Below are positions 25,034 to 37,798 of a stretch of DNA of 64,000 nucleotides, in pieces; position 1 is the first letter of the stretch, and the number at the start of each line of letters is the position of its first letter. This DNA is from Adiantum capillus-veneris (lineage: Eukaryota; Streptophyta; Polypodiopsida; Polypodiales; Pteridaceae): positions 140,840,241-140,904,240 of the forward strand of contig CM043945.1 in the NCBI GenBank assembly GCA_014529385.2. Direction: 5' to 3'. The notes under the pieces were generated by a model, which worked only from the letters and a program-made list of their open reading frames with translations, was not told the origin of the DNA and did no database searches. The position numbers and the translations under genes were made by a program.

Positions 25034-25663
25034 GTTTAAGTTGCTTGGTTTGGCAAAATGTGGTGGTTAGTAAACTGACAGCACATACTATTTATCAAAA
25101 GGATTTCGGGATGGGGGGTATACCCTTGAGGTGTACTGAATTTTTGAGTGTGAACTATCACTTAAGCTTGGCATCATGACCATTGTGGATTTAAGCATGG
25201 TAAAGCCCACCATTTTGGGTTGACTAAGTAAAAAAAAAGGGGTTTTTTCTACGCACCGATGTTGAAGGGAAGTATATGGTAATTGCCGCTTGGCGTGACA
25301 TGGGAATAGTAAGTAACCTGTCGAGCTTTGGGATGGGGGGAATACCCTAGATGTTTATTGGTTCTTGCACTTGGTAATGTTGGTGTAACTTGGTATCATG
25401 ATGATTGTTGCTTATAAAATCTAGTAAAACCCACTGTTTGGGTTGGCTTAGTGAATTTTTGTGTCGTTTTTTGCCCATTTGCAAGCTGATGTTGCATGTT
25501 TTTATGAATGATGGGTACTTTAGGGGGAATATGGCCTCCGAATGCATTCCATTTATGAACCTATTTGATATTATTTGATTGGTTGAGATAATGCAATACA
25601 CTATTTGCATTCACAGCTTGCCCTTGTTTTTTGCTTTGACAGTTGGACGGGCTAGGGTACCAC
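25034..25663 (+). mobile_element. Penelope-like element, unit 4, first part of 5' region
   Basis: Matches 11687-12332 of unit 1 (start GTTTAAGTTGCTTGGTTTGGCAA), including both copies of the internal ~230-bp repeat. It is cut at CCAC by the insertion of E2 and resumes at 34789. Confidence 0.8.
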
Positions 25664-27214
25664 TGATGGGGGCTTTTCACACGCCAAGCTCCCATACCCC
25701 TCTTCTCTTGTCCCCACCCCATGAAAACCCCCTCTTAGGGAGGGAGTGATAAAAGGCATTGGAAAAAAGTAAGAAAAAAATAAAGTATGATTATGTAAAT
25801 ATATGAGAAAGGTAAAATAGGCCACCTCATGCCTGCGGGGCAGCCCATCCCAACCTTGCCTCCTTTTTCTTCACTGTTGCCCCGCCATGTGTCCCTTTTC
25901 CTCTCCTCTACTCAAAAGGTCAACCCCTCTCTCTTCCCCTTGTCATTTCTCCTTTGTCTCTCCCCTCAAGCTACCCCACCTCTCACCAATAATGCATTCT
26001 AACTCACCAATAATGCACCCTAACTCACATACAACTTACCCTATCTTCCAAAATAGTATACCCCACCCCCCTTTCTCTCTCCTATCATATCCCATGACCC
26101 AAATACCCCCCTCTCTCTCTAAAGGGCGCCATGTCTCTTGACTTGTAGCTAAATAACCTCCCCCACACTCACACACACTCAATTTCATTGAAAAAGGTGC
26201 CCAGAGATCCATCCCCACCCGGTGGTTACCTGATTTTTCTTGTGTTCACACACATCTGCACACAGATTCACCTCTGAACACACTCCCCTCTCTCCCCTCT
26301 TGTAATTACTTTATTCTCCATGTCACCTCTCAGTTTTTTTTCATCAACCCATCTCTCTCTCTTAGTCTCTCTCTCATGAGACTGTTGTTTTGGCACATAT
26401 ACACACAGCCAGACAAGTGGGACCCACAGTCACATGGCCTATGTAGATAATGATGTCTTCATTTCTAAATTCTAGAATTTCTCCCCCCTCCTCCCCTATA
26501 TAAAGAGGGGTCACCATCACACTAAACATACACACAACATCACCAAAGAGTACACTATGCACTGTGTGTGCCTAGTGCACACCATCACCATCACCGCAAT
26601 CACCATGCTCGTCTTGAGCATGACCTCTACACCCTTGGGCTATGGAAGATGAATGGCAACTAAATGAAGGATGATGGTCATAACCCTCATGTGAGTCTTT
26701 GCCATCAACCCCCACCTATCCGCCATGTGCTCTACCACTCTCTCCCTTCTCATTCCCCTACCCTATGCTCCCCATTTCATCGCCATATTCTCTAAATAAA
26801 GCTTGAGGTTTTGTGTATGTTTTCTTGCAATGTTTTGCCCATGTGAGGTGTGCGGAATCGCCACCTAGTCTTGTGTTTGGAGTGAGCTTGTGCATGTGTG
26901 AAGGGTGTGCGGATTTGCCATCCTTTTGTGGTGCCTAAGTACTAAGATGCTATACCCCCTCCCACTCTCTCTCTCTCTCTTGCTCTCTCTCTCTCTCTCT
27001 CACTTGATCTCATTCCCTTTCCTCTTCATCATTACTCCCAAGCATCCATCTCTCTTGGATGAAAACTTTGTTATGGTGGTGTGTTGTTTGCGTCCTAGCC
27101 ACTGAAGCTAGGTGGTGCCCCCTGTTTGCTTTACCATGATAGGCTCGAGGCGCGCCATTCGGTCCCCGGTGTTTTAGAGGCCGTCGGGGTTAGGGGTTCG
27201 CTTTGCTCCCATCA
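25664..27214 (+). repeat. E2 5' LTR
   Basis: Pairs with 33236-34788 with a few percent difference by eye. It holds a TATA box, and downstream (CT)n tracts (26961-27002) that differ in length between the LTRs. Confidence 0.9.
26497..26504 (+). promoter_or_regulatory. E2 5' LTR TATA box
   Basis: TATATAAA in CTCCCCTATATAAAGAGGGG, conserved in the 3' LTR at 34069-34076. Transcription would start about 30 bases downstream in the CACCATCACAC region. Confidence 0.7.
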
Positions 27215-27216
27215 TT

Positions 27217-27234
27217 TGGTGCCCCCACTGAGGA
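27217..27234 (+). promoter_or_regulatory. E2 primer-binding site
   Basis: TGGTGCCCCCACTGAGGA starts two bases after the 5' LTR, the expected place for tRNA priming. It differs in type from the E1/E3/E4 sites. Confidence 0.6.
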
Positions 27235-28024
27235 TCTTTTCATGAAACCCTTCAATTTACAAGACTGAAACCCCTAAACTATTTTGAATGGATGAATGGC
27301 TAGCAAGATTTGCTAACTGGATGACAAAAGAAGAAGAGCTCCAAGCACAACTAGACGAACTCCGCATCTCCATCGAAGCTTGAGTGCCACGCGTGACGGT
27401 AATCGATCTGCAGTGTGAGAGTCAACCAACACGCCAAACCCAGTGGATATACATAGGCCAATTGCCAAGAAGAAGAAGGAGAAGGTCGAAACCATGTCCG
27501 CAACCTACAACCAACCCACAACAACAAAATGGAAGGTAACTCAAGTCACCGAGGTAATTATCACAGTCAGTTTTCAAGTCGCACCTGATGCTGCAGCACA
27601 GATAACGGAATCATTGGCTCACACTCTTACTAGAGAAACTAGGGATCTACTGAGTTTGTTTTAGGAAAGAACACCACCCTCTCCCACAAGCTTGGACAGT
27701 GACTAAGCAGCTCTAAGCTTCACATGAATCAGTACAACCTACCTCAAGACAGATCACACATACCAACACGTGTACGCTCAATCAAGGTAATACTGGACTT
27801 GAAGGCTCACTACCAGCACGTCATTAACAGCATGCTGGGTGGGGAGAGATTTTTTGAGGTTCTGGCATCAGATCAGCCATTTGTCTTACCTTTGGTACAA
27901 GGCAATGTATCGTTTGAAGTTTTAATCTATGTCCTAGTATAAGAGGGTATACACGCCTCCTTGTAAAGAAGAAAAAACTTTTGCAAGTTAAGCAGTGTGT
28001 CTTTCTAGCTCTCTCTCAGTAATC
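27235..28024 (+). other. E2 leader between PBS and gag
   Basis: A 5' untranslated leader with short frames only. None resembles a known domain. Confidence 0.5.
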
Positions 28025-28810
28025 ATGGCAAGTGTAGCATTTCCAACATTTAAAGGAAAGAAGGGGGAGGATTTGGTAACAGACTTCCTAGATGACTTTG
28101 AAGTAGCATGTGTAGTGAGCAACAAAGATACGGATGAATCCCGGGTTAGAATCTTTAAGCATCTCATGAAGGTAGAAGCTAGATCATGGTACAATGCACT
28201 TCCACAAGCAACCAAGGACGACTAGGAACCCTTAAAAACCGCTTTTAAGAGGCGCTTTGGGGGAGGTACCACTTCAGAAAAGTTGTGGGACAAGTTGAGA
28301 GACTTGAAGCAGGAGGGTCTTTGAGAATATGCCACCTATGAGTCCAAATTTGTGGATTTGTGGGAACAGTGGGTTGAGTCACTGGCAAGGGGGGAAGCTG
28401 CACCTGATTTCCTAAAAAAAGATCGGTTCACGCATTGCTTATGGCCGCTTCTCAAGGAGAAGGTGAAAGGTAGATTCCCGGCTACGTATGAGTTAGCCGT
28501 TGAGATTGCTCGCCTTAAGGACAAGAAGCTGCGAATGAAAGCCAAAGAAACCGAGTCAACAGAAATAGCAACATCACGTCGACCAACAACTACGACAACC
28601 ACCGGCTCTTGGGGTAAGAGATGACCAACAAGATATGTTGGCCCATATTACTGACCAACTGCAAAATTTGTCTGTCCACTTAATACAGCAAGGGAGGAGT
28701 CAAGAAAGAGATCAAGACCCTGGAAGAGCACGACGACAAAACAGGGAGTATCATTGCTACAACTGCGGAGAAGACGGTCACAGTATGTACTACTGTCCCA
28801 AACCATGACA
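28025..28810 (+). pseudogene. E2 gag, broken
   Basis: The reading frame from the ATG at 28025 gives a retrotransposon Gag domain (W-Y-N-A-L-P near residue 60, F-K-R-R-F near 80, R-L-K-D-K-K near the end). It has in-frame stops at 28223-28225 (TAG, where a Trp codon is expected) and 28322-28324 (TGA), and ends at 28622. A CCHC zinc knuckle (C-Y-N-C-G-E-D-G-H-S-M-Y-Y-C) follows at about 28755-28797 in another frame, the frame used by pol. Gag coats the genomic RNA and forms the particle. This copy cannot make a full-length product. Confidence 0.8.
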
Positions 28811-31413
28811 AAACTATAACAAAAGAGGCAGGAGGAACCAACTGTCACCCCCTAGAGAAAGAACACCCCCACCCCGAGCACCAGCCCCACCAACACAAAT
28901 TCTACGTCCACCTCAGACACCACTACAAGCATCCATCCCACCTCTTCCACCAGCCCCACCACCTGATCGCCCTGTAAACATCATAATGCTAGAAGAGAAA
29001 GGAAAATCCATAGTAGTGGATCCACCCAGAGCAAAGGAGAGGAACAAGGGTAAGGAGAAGGTAACCTTTTTAGAACCACTTGAAGCCATGATTGGGAAAA
29101 GATCTAGGAGGGAGAAAGCTACACACTCAGATGATGAGAGAAGAATGAGAGGAGAAACTAGCAAGAGGCTATCCAGGCCACGATGGAAATTGGGCATCAC
29201 CGACTTCCAGCTAGGGGAAAGTTCTAAGCCCTATGATCTAACATTGGATGTTGCAGAGCAAGGACCGAAGATTACATGGCCACAACTGCTACATCTTGTA
29301 CCTAAAGTAAGGCGACAATGGTCTAAAATGGTAAGTACAAGACGCTCCAAAACAAAGGTAGCCGGAGCAATTTCGGGATGCAACATGGATGACATCCTTC
29401 CAATTGTCGACGTAAACATAAAAGGAAAGAGGGTTGGAAACACCTACATTGATGGAGGTTCACAAATCTGTGTAATGAGTGAAGCTATGATGCTTCGATT
29501 AGGGCTCCAGGTTGACAGGCCTTCTCCATGCAAGGCAAAGATGGAAAAAAACGCAAAAGTAAAGTGTGTGGGTGTAGTAAGTGCCGTCAAAATAAAAGCT
29601 TTCAAAACTGAGGTAGAGGTAGATGTTTTTGTAATGCCTACTAAGGGGGAGGGCTATCCACTAATTTTGGGAAGGCCATGGTTGATGGCCGTGAAGGAAA
29701 AACAGGACTGGGGTACTGGCCTTCTACGCATGACCGGTAAGAAAGGGGAGACAATCTACTATGACATGAGTATTGGCAAGCAGAAGCAAATGAATCTGAA
29801 AACATCGACAAATGAAACCACTAGCGAATCTTCCAGTTCTGAGGAGGAGACCACATCCACCGATGAAAGTGATAGTTCCATTGATGTGATGGGTATCATT
29901 ATGAAGGATCCACAAAGGGTAAGCACAATTGGTGATCCATCACCAAAAGGGCAACCCAATGAAGAGGAGAGAAAATCACCTGGCCTAGGAGGAAGTAGGT
30001 TGAAGGGTATGTTGTCTACAGAGTTAACACTTGAGGAGAAAGATAGTTTTTTGCAAATGTTGATGGGATTTCCTAACCTGTTCATTGAAAACTATGAAAG
30101 AATCACAGGCATTACAGTGGTGGAACATCATATTAAGCTGAAGGAAGGGATAAAACCAGTTGTGCAAAAGCTACAACGACTCGGGGTCATACAAGAAAAG
30201 GCACTCTTGGCCGAGGTAAGGAAACTGCTGGAGGCGGGATTCATCTATCCTGTAGAAAACTCAGAATGGGTGTCACCCGTAGTGGTGACGTCTAAAAAGA
30301 ATGGTAAGTGGAGGGTCTGTGTTGACTACAAACCACTAAATGCAGCTACAAAGAGAGACCACTTTCCTCTCCCTTTCTTGGATCAAATTCTGAATGAAGT
30401 AGCGGGTTTTGAATGCTATACCGTCTGTGATGGTTATTCTGGATACTTTCAAATATGCATAGCCTTGGAAGATCAGCTAAAAACCACTTTTATCACGCCA
30501 TGGGGTTGTTTTGCATACAGGGTTATGCCATTTGGTCTCACAAATGCACCTGCTACATTCCAAAGATATGTCACATATGTTTTTCAACCGTTCTTTGGAA
30601 CATCCATAAGAGTGTTCATTGATGATTTTTGTATATATAGCTCCCGTATTTCACATTTAGAAAAGGTAACTGAAGGTTTGGCCAGGTTGCAGAGCCTAGG
30701 CGGGCAATTAAATGTGGATAAATGCCACATTGGGGAGAGTAAAGTCATTCTTCTAGGCCATGAAATTTCAGCAAAAGGTATCAACACCGACCCAAGTAAG
30801 GTGTCCGCACTCATAGCCTTACCTTCACCAACGACCGCACGTCAACTGGTCTCTTTTCTACAGAAGGTGAGGTACTTAAGTAGATTCATACATCTACTAT
30901 CACAACTTGTTCTATCACTACAACAAGGTAAAGGAGGTCTAAGCCACTCTGCCACTTATCTCACCACCTAAGTGGGATGAAAAATTCTATGTCACCTCAA
31001 GTGTTGGTGATGACTCATTGGGGGCTGTGCTACTCCAAAATGATACGACGACATCTTTCATGAGGCCAATCTACTTCTCTAGTCGAATGATGACAATAGG
31101 AGAGAAAGGTTTCACCCATGTGGAACACTTAGTCCTAGCTATTAGATTTGCAACTACAAAGTTTAGGTCATATTTGATGCCTAAGCAATTTGTGATTCTA
31201 ACCACGGATGAAATATTTCCTTATGTTGTACAACACATGGATGTGTCTGCTAAAATTACTAAATGGCTAGTTCGTCTGCAAGAGTTTGACTACACGGTAC
31301 AGGTAGAATGCACGACAAGGGCAAGTTTGGGGGGCCTCATGACCTACCAAGTCTTTGAAGGGAAGGAGAAGCAGTCTAAGGGAGGATAAGTCCGATTACC
31401 TCCAGTACCACCG

Positions 31414-31989
31414 ATGGTAGAAGGAGCATACTCTCTCTACTTTGATGGAGCCTACAAGGGAGCGTCTGACAAAGCAGCTGTAGGCATAGTGGTCTTTGAT
31501 GACAAAGGGAAAAAGGTATTTTTGTTGGGCCAATTGTTAGATTCACATTTTAACCATGAAGCTGAGTATGCAGCACTAACCAAGGGTCTACAATGGTGCG
31601 TCTTACAAGGTGTACAACGCCTTAATGTATTTGGGGATGCTCTACTTCTGGTAAGGCAAGTAAATGGAGCATGGACATGCAAGAATCCTAGTTTAAGGAC
31701 TCACTTAAGCGGTGTAAAAACCTTGTTGGGTAAGTTTGAAGAAGTTCAAATACACCATATCCCAAGGGCTCAAAACCAAGAAGCAGATGCCCTAGCAAGT
31801 GAAAGACTACAGGAAGTGGTGGTTGGAGCAATAAAGCTAAAGCTTCCTCTATTTCAAGGCATTGATTCCTTGCCTGACATCATGCATTTTTTGGAAACAG
31901 GAGAATGCTCATCAGATTTAACAAAGGGACAGAAGCAATGGCTGACGCGGAAGGCCACAAGATATCGACTCATCAATGATGGTTTGTAG
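31414..31989 (+). pseudogene. Second (archaeal-type) RNase H domain of E2
   Basis: Begins Y-S-L-Y-F-D-G-A near residue 6, followed by H-E-A-E-Y-A-A-L, then F-G-D-A, and ends R-A-Q-N-Q-E-A-D-A-L-A. These are the catalytic Asp, Glu, Asp and Asp positions of an RNase H fold separate from the Ty3 RNase H just upstream. A second RNase H between RNase H and integrase is the mark of the plant Tat lineage (Ogre, Retand and relatives). The domain itself is uninterrupted but is set between stops. Confidence 0.75.
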
Positions 31990-33207
31990 TGTAAGGGTAA
32001 GGACCAAATACTCAGGAAGGTCCCTCTCTCTCAGGAAATCACGGGAGTAATTGCTAGTTGTCACGACGGGGTTTGTAGTGGTCACTTTGCCCTAGAAACA
32101 ACAAGTAGGAAAATCTTGCAAGCAGGCTTCATATGGCCTAGCCTCAACCGTGATGTACACCACTCGTGCAAAACATGTAAGTTGTGTCAAAAGGCCGGCA
32201 CTAGATCACTTATGCCTGAACCACAAACACCTATTCTCTCATATGGCCCATTTGAAAAATGGGGTATCGACACCATTGGGCCATTACCTAGGGCCAACTC
32301 AGGAAAATTCTACATTATCATGGGGGTCGACTACATGACTAGATGGGCAGAGGCTATAGCCACCACTAGAATCGTAGCAGTAGAGGTAGCTAAATTTATC
32401 TACGAGCACATATGTTGTAGGTTTGGCACACCTTTAGAGATCATCTCTGATAGAGGGCCAGGTTTCAGAGCAGACTTGGTAGGAGAATTAATGCAGAAAC
32501 TGGGCATTACAAGGAGGCACTCTTCACAATATTACCCTCAATGTAATGGCCTAGTTGAAAAGGTAAATGGAATGGTTTCTAAAATGATTACCAAGCAGGT
32601 AAACAATCATCCTTGAGACTGGGATAAGTATCTACTACCAGGTTTATGGGCCTACAGAACTTCATTTCGTACATCCTTGGGATTCACACCGTATCATCTA
32701 GTATTTGGTAAGGAAGCAATCTTGCCCATTGAAGTGCAACTACAAAGTCTCAGAGTAATGGAAAGCCAACTTCAACAACCCAACATGCATTTGAGAGATC
32801 ACATCATCAACATGGAAAGACTGCAGCTGGACAGAGAAGAAGCAATAAATTATTATGCAGCACAAGCAGAGCATAGACGGCTTATCTTTAACGAGCATCT
32901 CCGGAAAAAAGAATTGAAGAAAGGAATGTTGGTGCTCCGCTACGACAATCGCTTCGACACGTGCAAGGATAAGAAACTCCTGCTCCGATGGGAAGGCCCT
33001 TTCATCATCAGGAAAAAGTATGCCAATGGAAGCTACCAGCTTATGGAGGCTGATGGAAAACTTCATAAAACCAGGGTAAATGGTTGGCGACTTAAACCTT
33101 ATTTTCTTCGATTTGACCAGGCTCCACCAATTGACATTCCAGATGAGGACACACCATCAGCCACTACCTCCGACGATAATGATCAAACAGATGATCTAGA
33201 GACATGA
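31990..33207 (+). pseudogene. E2 integrase, interrupted
   Basis: A zinc-binding H-x-H..C-x2-C block (32055-32195) is followed by a core with I-D-T-I-G-P-L, S-D-R-G-P-G-F and N-G-L-V-E-K-V-N, giving the D, D and E of the catalytic triad. A TGA near 32614 splits the domain. The second block (32677-33207) has the G-F-T-P-Y-H-L-V-F-G-K segment and a C-terminal DNA-binding part. No chromodomain is evident, as expected for the Tat lineage. Confidence 0.8.
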
Positions 33208-33218
33208 ATGCCTCTAGC

Positions 33219-33235
33219 CAAAAGGGGAGGGCTAA
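33219..33235 (+). promoter_or_regulatory. E2 polypurine tract
   Basis: CAAAAGGGGAGGGCTAA directly before the 3' LTR. Confidence 0.7.
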
Positions 33236-34788
33236 TGATGGGGGCTTTTCACAAGCCAAGCTCCCATACCCCTCTTCTCTCATCCCCACCCCATGAAAAC
33301 CCCTTCTTACGGAGGGAGTGATAAAAGGCATTGGAAAAAAGTAAGAAAAAACTAAAGTATGATTATGCAAATATATGAGAAAGGTAAAATAGGCCACCTC
33401 ATGCCTGCGGGGCAGCCCATCCCCACCTTGCCTCCTTTTTCTTCACTGTTGCCCCGCCATGTGTCCCTTTTCCTCTCCTCCACTCAAAAGGTCAACCCCT
33501 CTCTCTTCCCCTTGTCCTTTCTCCTTTCTCTCTCCCCGCAAGCTACAACACCTCTCATCAATAATGCATTCTAACTCACCAATAATGCACCCTAACTCAC
33601 ATGCAACTTACCCTATCTTCCAAAATAGTATACCCCACCTCCCTTTGTCTCTCCTATCATATCCCATGACCCAAATACCCCCCTCTCTCTCTAAAGGGCG
33701 CCATGTCTCTTGTCTTGTAGCTAAATAACCTCCCCGACACTCACACACACTCAGTTTCATTGAAAAAGGTGCCCACAGATCCATCCCCACCCGGTGGTTA
33801 CCTGATTTCTCTTGTGTTCACACACATCTGCATGCAGATTCACCTCTGAACACACTCTCCTCTTTACCCTCTTGTAATTACTTTATTCTCCATGTCACCT
33901 CTCACTTTTTTTTCATCAACCCATCTCTCTCTCTTAGTCTCTCTCTAATGAGACTGCTATTCTAGCACATATACACACAGCCAGACAAGTGGGACCCACA
34001 GTCACATGGCCTATGTAGATAATGATGTCTTCATTTCTAAATTCTAGAATTTCTCCCCCCTCCTCCCCTATATAAAGAGGGGTCACCATCACACTAAACA
34101 TACACACAACATCACCAAAGAGTACACTATGCACAGTGTGTGCCTAGCGTACACACACACACCCACACCATCACCATCACCGCAATCACTATGCTTGTCT
34201 TGAGCATGACCTCTACACCCTTGGGCTATGGAAGATGAAGGGAAACTAAATGAAGGATGATGGTCATAACCCTCGTGCGAGTCTTCGCCATCAACCCCCA
34301 CCTATCCGCCATGTGCTCTATCATTCTCTCCCTTCTCATTCCCCTACCATATGCTCCCCATTTCATTGCCTTATTCTCTAAATAAATCTTGAGGTTTTGT
34401 GAGTATGTTTCTTTGCAATGTTTTGCCCATGTGAGGTATGCGGAATCCCCACCTAGTCTTGTGTTTGGAGTGAGCCTGTGTATGTGTGAAGGGTGTGCGG
34501 ATTCGCCATCCTTTTGTGGTGCCTAAGTACTAAGCTGCTATACCCCCTCCCAATCTCTCTCTCTCTCTCTCTCTCACTTGATCTCATTCCCTTTCCTCTT
34601 CATCATTACTCCCAAGCATCCATCTCTCTTGGATGGAAACTTTGTTATGGTGGTGTGTTGTTTGCGTCCTAGCCGCTGAAGCTAGGTGGTGCCCCCTGTT
34701 TGCTTTACCATGACAGGCTTGAGGCGTGCCATTCGGTCCCCGGTGTTTTAGAGGCCGTCGGGGTTAGGGGTTCGCTTTGCTCCCGTCA
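33236..34788 (+). repeat. E2 3' LTR
   Basis: Pairs with 25664-27214. Holds the second TATATAAA (34069-34076) and a shorter (CT)n tract (34555-34577). Confidence 0.9.
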
Positions 34789-35140
34789 CCACAAAAGGTC
34801 TCTGCCACTTGGCTTGCTATGAGATAGTGACTTATAAAATTAGGAAGGATTGGATTCCATATTAACATAAACATTATGAGTTCTAAATATACAACTTTAA
34901 TGGTATTTAGGATTCTTTACAGAGGGAGCCTCATAATTTGGCAGATAAAAACTCCAAAAGTTTGTTTTTTTAAAAGGGGGGCGCATACGATTTGGAGTAG
35001 AAGCGGGTATGGCTCTCTGGTAAGAATAAAGTACTAAACAAACTTTGGGATAATAAAACCTTTTAGAAAAATAGGATAAATACTTTGGACTAAGCTTGTA
35101 ATTAGAAAAACGTTAAGACATGGACATGGATAACAACTAG
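34789..35140 (+). mobile_element. Penelope-like element, unit 4, middle part of 5' region
   Basis: Matches 12329-12695 of unit 1 (CCACAAAAGGTCTCTGCCACTTGG) and ends GACATGGATAACAACTAG, where a second insertion follows. Confidence 0.8.
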
Positions 35141-37798
35141 TGAGGCGGTCCGGGGCGGGCAACAAGAAGAGTGGCCTCTAGACACCCTTCAAGGCTCCCG
35201 TGCTGCTCAATGGGGCTGGGGCACAACACAACACAAACCAAAACAACAAACCCACCACCAAATCCCAACTACACAAGGGGCACCACCTAGTTTAAGAGCG
35301 AACTAGGACGCAAAAGAGGAGAATCATTAGAGCAACCCACAAACAAGCAAGGAATTTACACTAACCCTAACACCAATGGAATACTCTCACACACTAAACA
35401 CGAGAGAGAGAGAGAGAGAGAGATAGTGCTCGGGTTGCTTTGAAACGTATCGGCGATGATCAAGCAAACACAACTATATATTTAAGAAAGAGAGAGAAAG
35501 GGGGAGGGGGTGCTTGTTGCATTAATACCTTCTTACAAATCTATCATGACAAAGCAAAGTGAGATTAGTACTTGTTCAACATAGCTTGCGTAAATTTCAC
35601 CACAACACATCACAAGAAAAGCCACCCCAATCACTGTCTTAAGGCCAGGGGAGTCCTCTCCACCCTGTCGCCCTCTTACAGTATGTGGGATTTATGGCTA
35701 GATTGATGACAACACCAGAGACAAGCTATCAAGAACTTAACAAAAAAAAACACCAAGACACTTACGCATCATTGTTGTCCATTACTTCACGTTGGAAGGG
35801 AGACAAAGTATCCAAGCTTAGTCCAAATCCACCCTCCTTGATTCAGCGAATGTCGGGCTTACACTAGTAGGAGAAATGATAGATTTCCTACTCTCAATTG
35901 AATGATCACTCTCTCTCTTACAATGGCATAGATTTCCCTTGCTAATCCCCTATTACAACACATGCACATGCATAAGACAATGAGCTTCCACTCAAGAGCT
36001 CCTTCTAGAGAGGTTGAGCTTGGCTTCTCAAGCTATAGCATAGTGCTCTTGCTTATGGCTTCCCTTATGCTAGCTACACCCTCCTTTTATAGCAATTTTG
36101 AAGGCTAGGGTTACTCCTCTAACCATGGTTGGGTTAGATTTTCAGCAATTTATCTAATTTCTTTTGCTTGGAATTATCAAGAAGTTGGTGGGGAAAGAGA
36201 GAGGAGAGAAATGGAGGTGATAGGACTTTTCATAGTGGGTTAGTGTTAGTAGAGTTAGTATTAATTTACAAATGGAATTGAATATTTACAATGGGAGTAT
36301 CCATGTAGGATACAAATAAGGAAGAAAAACTCTTAAGAGGTAAGAAAAGGTGGATTTCTTACAAGGTTGATGCTCCAAGTGTCTTGAGTAGAGCCAACTT
36401 TGACGCTTGTTGACGGTCCACTAGCTTTGACGGTACATTTTTTCTCCACTCTTGACCTTCCTTGAGAGCCAAGGTAATTGAAGCTGAGTAATCAACCACC
36501 ATGATGCTGTCTTTTAAGAGAAGAGGCTGAATTTTGTGGTTTTTTGATAGATATGGGTAATTTGGAGGAGGAAAAATGAGACTAGGTGGTCAATTTTGGA
36601 ATGGAATTGTGTGTGGGAGGTATGAGTTCACCATGGTTTCTCTTATTCTTCAAGGTTGAGGAGAAGGTGAGTAGTGTGCAGAGAGGAGTGGTGAGAGAGA
36701 TGGGGATGATGAGTGGAGAAGTGTGTGTGAAAGAGGAAAATGATAAAGTGGAAGAGAGAGTGTGGCTGCATAGCATGGGAAAACTGGGGTCCACTAAAAA
36801 AATCATAGCTCACAGCTGGTAGCTCCAAAAATCATGAAAAACTTTGGGGTGATTATTCAGAGCGTGGGCTACATTTTCTCTTTTGACCACCGCTCCAAAT
36901 TCGGAGTGGAGATAGGTGCCAAAATTCTCACCAAAAAGCCTGTTTTTTAGGCCTGCAAAAGTCTTTTTGTGGTCCCCTCCTTTGTTGAATTTGTACAATG
37001 CATCCAAAGGTGAGCCCCTCCTTTGTCATATTATAATACAAAGCATTCAAGTTGCCCTTGACACATGCATGGAGGAGGATTATTGGTGAAATAAGAAATA
37101 TATACATGGTGGGACTAGTGTATGGACTATTCATGGGCTTTAGCTCAATGAGCACATGGTGTTAGAATAATGAGTAAAAATAATAATAAAAATATGGAGG
37201 AGTTATGGATATGGAAAGATATTGGAATCATATGATATGGTCCCTCCTTGAATTATTTTGGGTGAAAGAGGAAAATGTATGCAAGTAAATAATATAATAA
37301 AAGTAACCAATGAGTAGAAATCAATTTTTTGTTTTCACGCGGGTGAGGGTGAAAATGTGGGAGTGATTTGTATAAAGGAAAAATATGAGGTTAGAGTATG
37401 TACATATTGGCAAAAAAAATAAAATTATGGTGTAAGAGGATGAAAGAAGGTGTACATAGGTTTAATAAAACACACACCTAAGTAGAGATATTTAAATAAA
37501 ATACCAAAATAATTATAAAAAATCCCTATATTTAGGCCATATATACAATGAAATACTTACACACAAAGAGACCATAATATACTTTTATTTTTTTATTTTT
37601 TTTATTTTTTTTATTTTTGGCTCACCTAGCCCAGTGACTAGCTAGCTGAGGGTTTTTAAGAAGATATGGGAAAAGTCCCGTGACTCACGCACGCCTATGT
37701 ACAGTGAAATGGTAGGGATAGCCACAGTGTTTGGGTGATTTTGGTAGAGTGAGGTAACTCACTGTGGCAATTACAAAGAGCCGAAAAAACGGCTATCA
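35141..37798 (+). mobile_element. Solo-LTR-like insertion (2.66 kb)
   Basis: The unit 1 paralogue reads straight through this point (12681-12710), so the insert edges are fixed by comparison. It begins TGAGGCGGTCC and ends GGCTATCA, with CTAG on both sides (35137-35140, 37799-37802). A 5-base ACTAG duplication sharing one base is also possible. It has no internal pair of long direct repeats and no coding domain, which fits a solo LTR left by recombination. It contains an (AG)n tract near 35403-35423. Its strand is unknown; plus is nominal. Confidence 0.6.

Larger units (their letters stand above)
28986..33207 (+). pseudogene. E2 pol: protease, RT, two RNase H, integrase; broken
   Basis: An open block of 661 codons (28986-30971) carries a retropepsin-like motif with D-G-G (29451) in place of D-T/S-G and a closing L-G-R-P-W. 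The RT follows, with V-C-V-D-Y (about 30320), P-F-G-L-T-N-A-P and F-I-D-D (30615-30626). The frame shifts near 30900. RNase H continues at 31018-31389, a second plant-type RNase H at 31414-31989, and integrase at 31990-33207. In-frame stops occur at about 31387, 31987 and 32614, the last where a Trp codon would be expected. Pol copies the RNA to DNA and inserts it. The RT active-site D-D is intact but the polyprotein is not. Confidence 0.85.
25664..34788 (+). mobile_element. E2: Ty3/gypsy LTR retrotransposon, Tat-type
   Basis: LTRs of about 1.55 kb (25664-27214 and 33236-34788) begin TGATGGG and end CCC[A/G]TCA. They flank gag, protease, RT, RNase H, a second RNase H and integrase in Ty3 order on the plus strand. 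CCAC lies on both sides (25660-25663, 34789-34792), while the unit 1 paralogue has a single CCAC at 12329-12332, so the target duplication can be checked inside the window. A 5-base ACCAC duplication with one shared base is also possible. Several stops and a frameshift in pol make it non-autonomous now. Confidence 0.9.
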
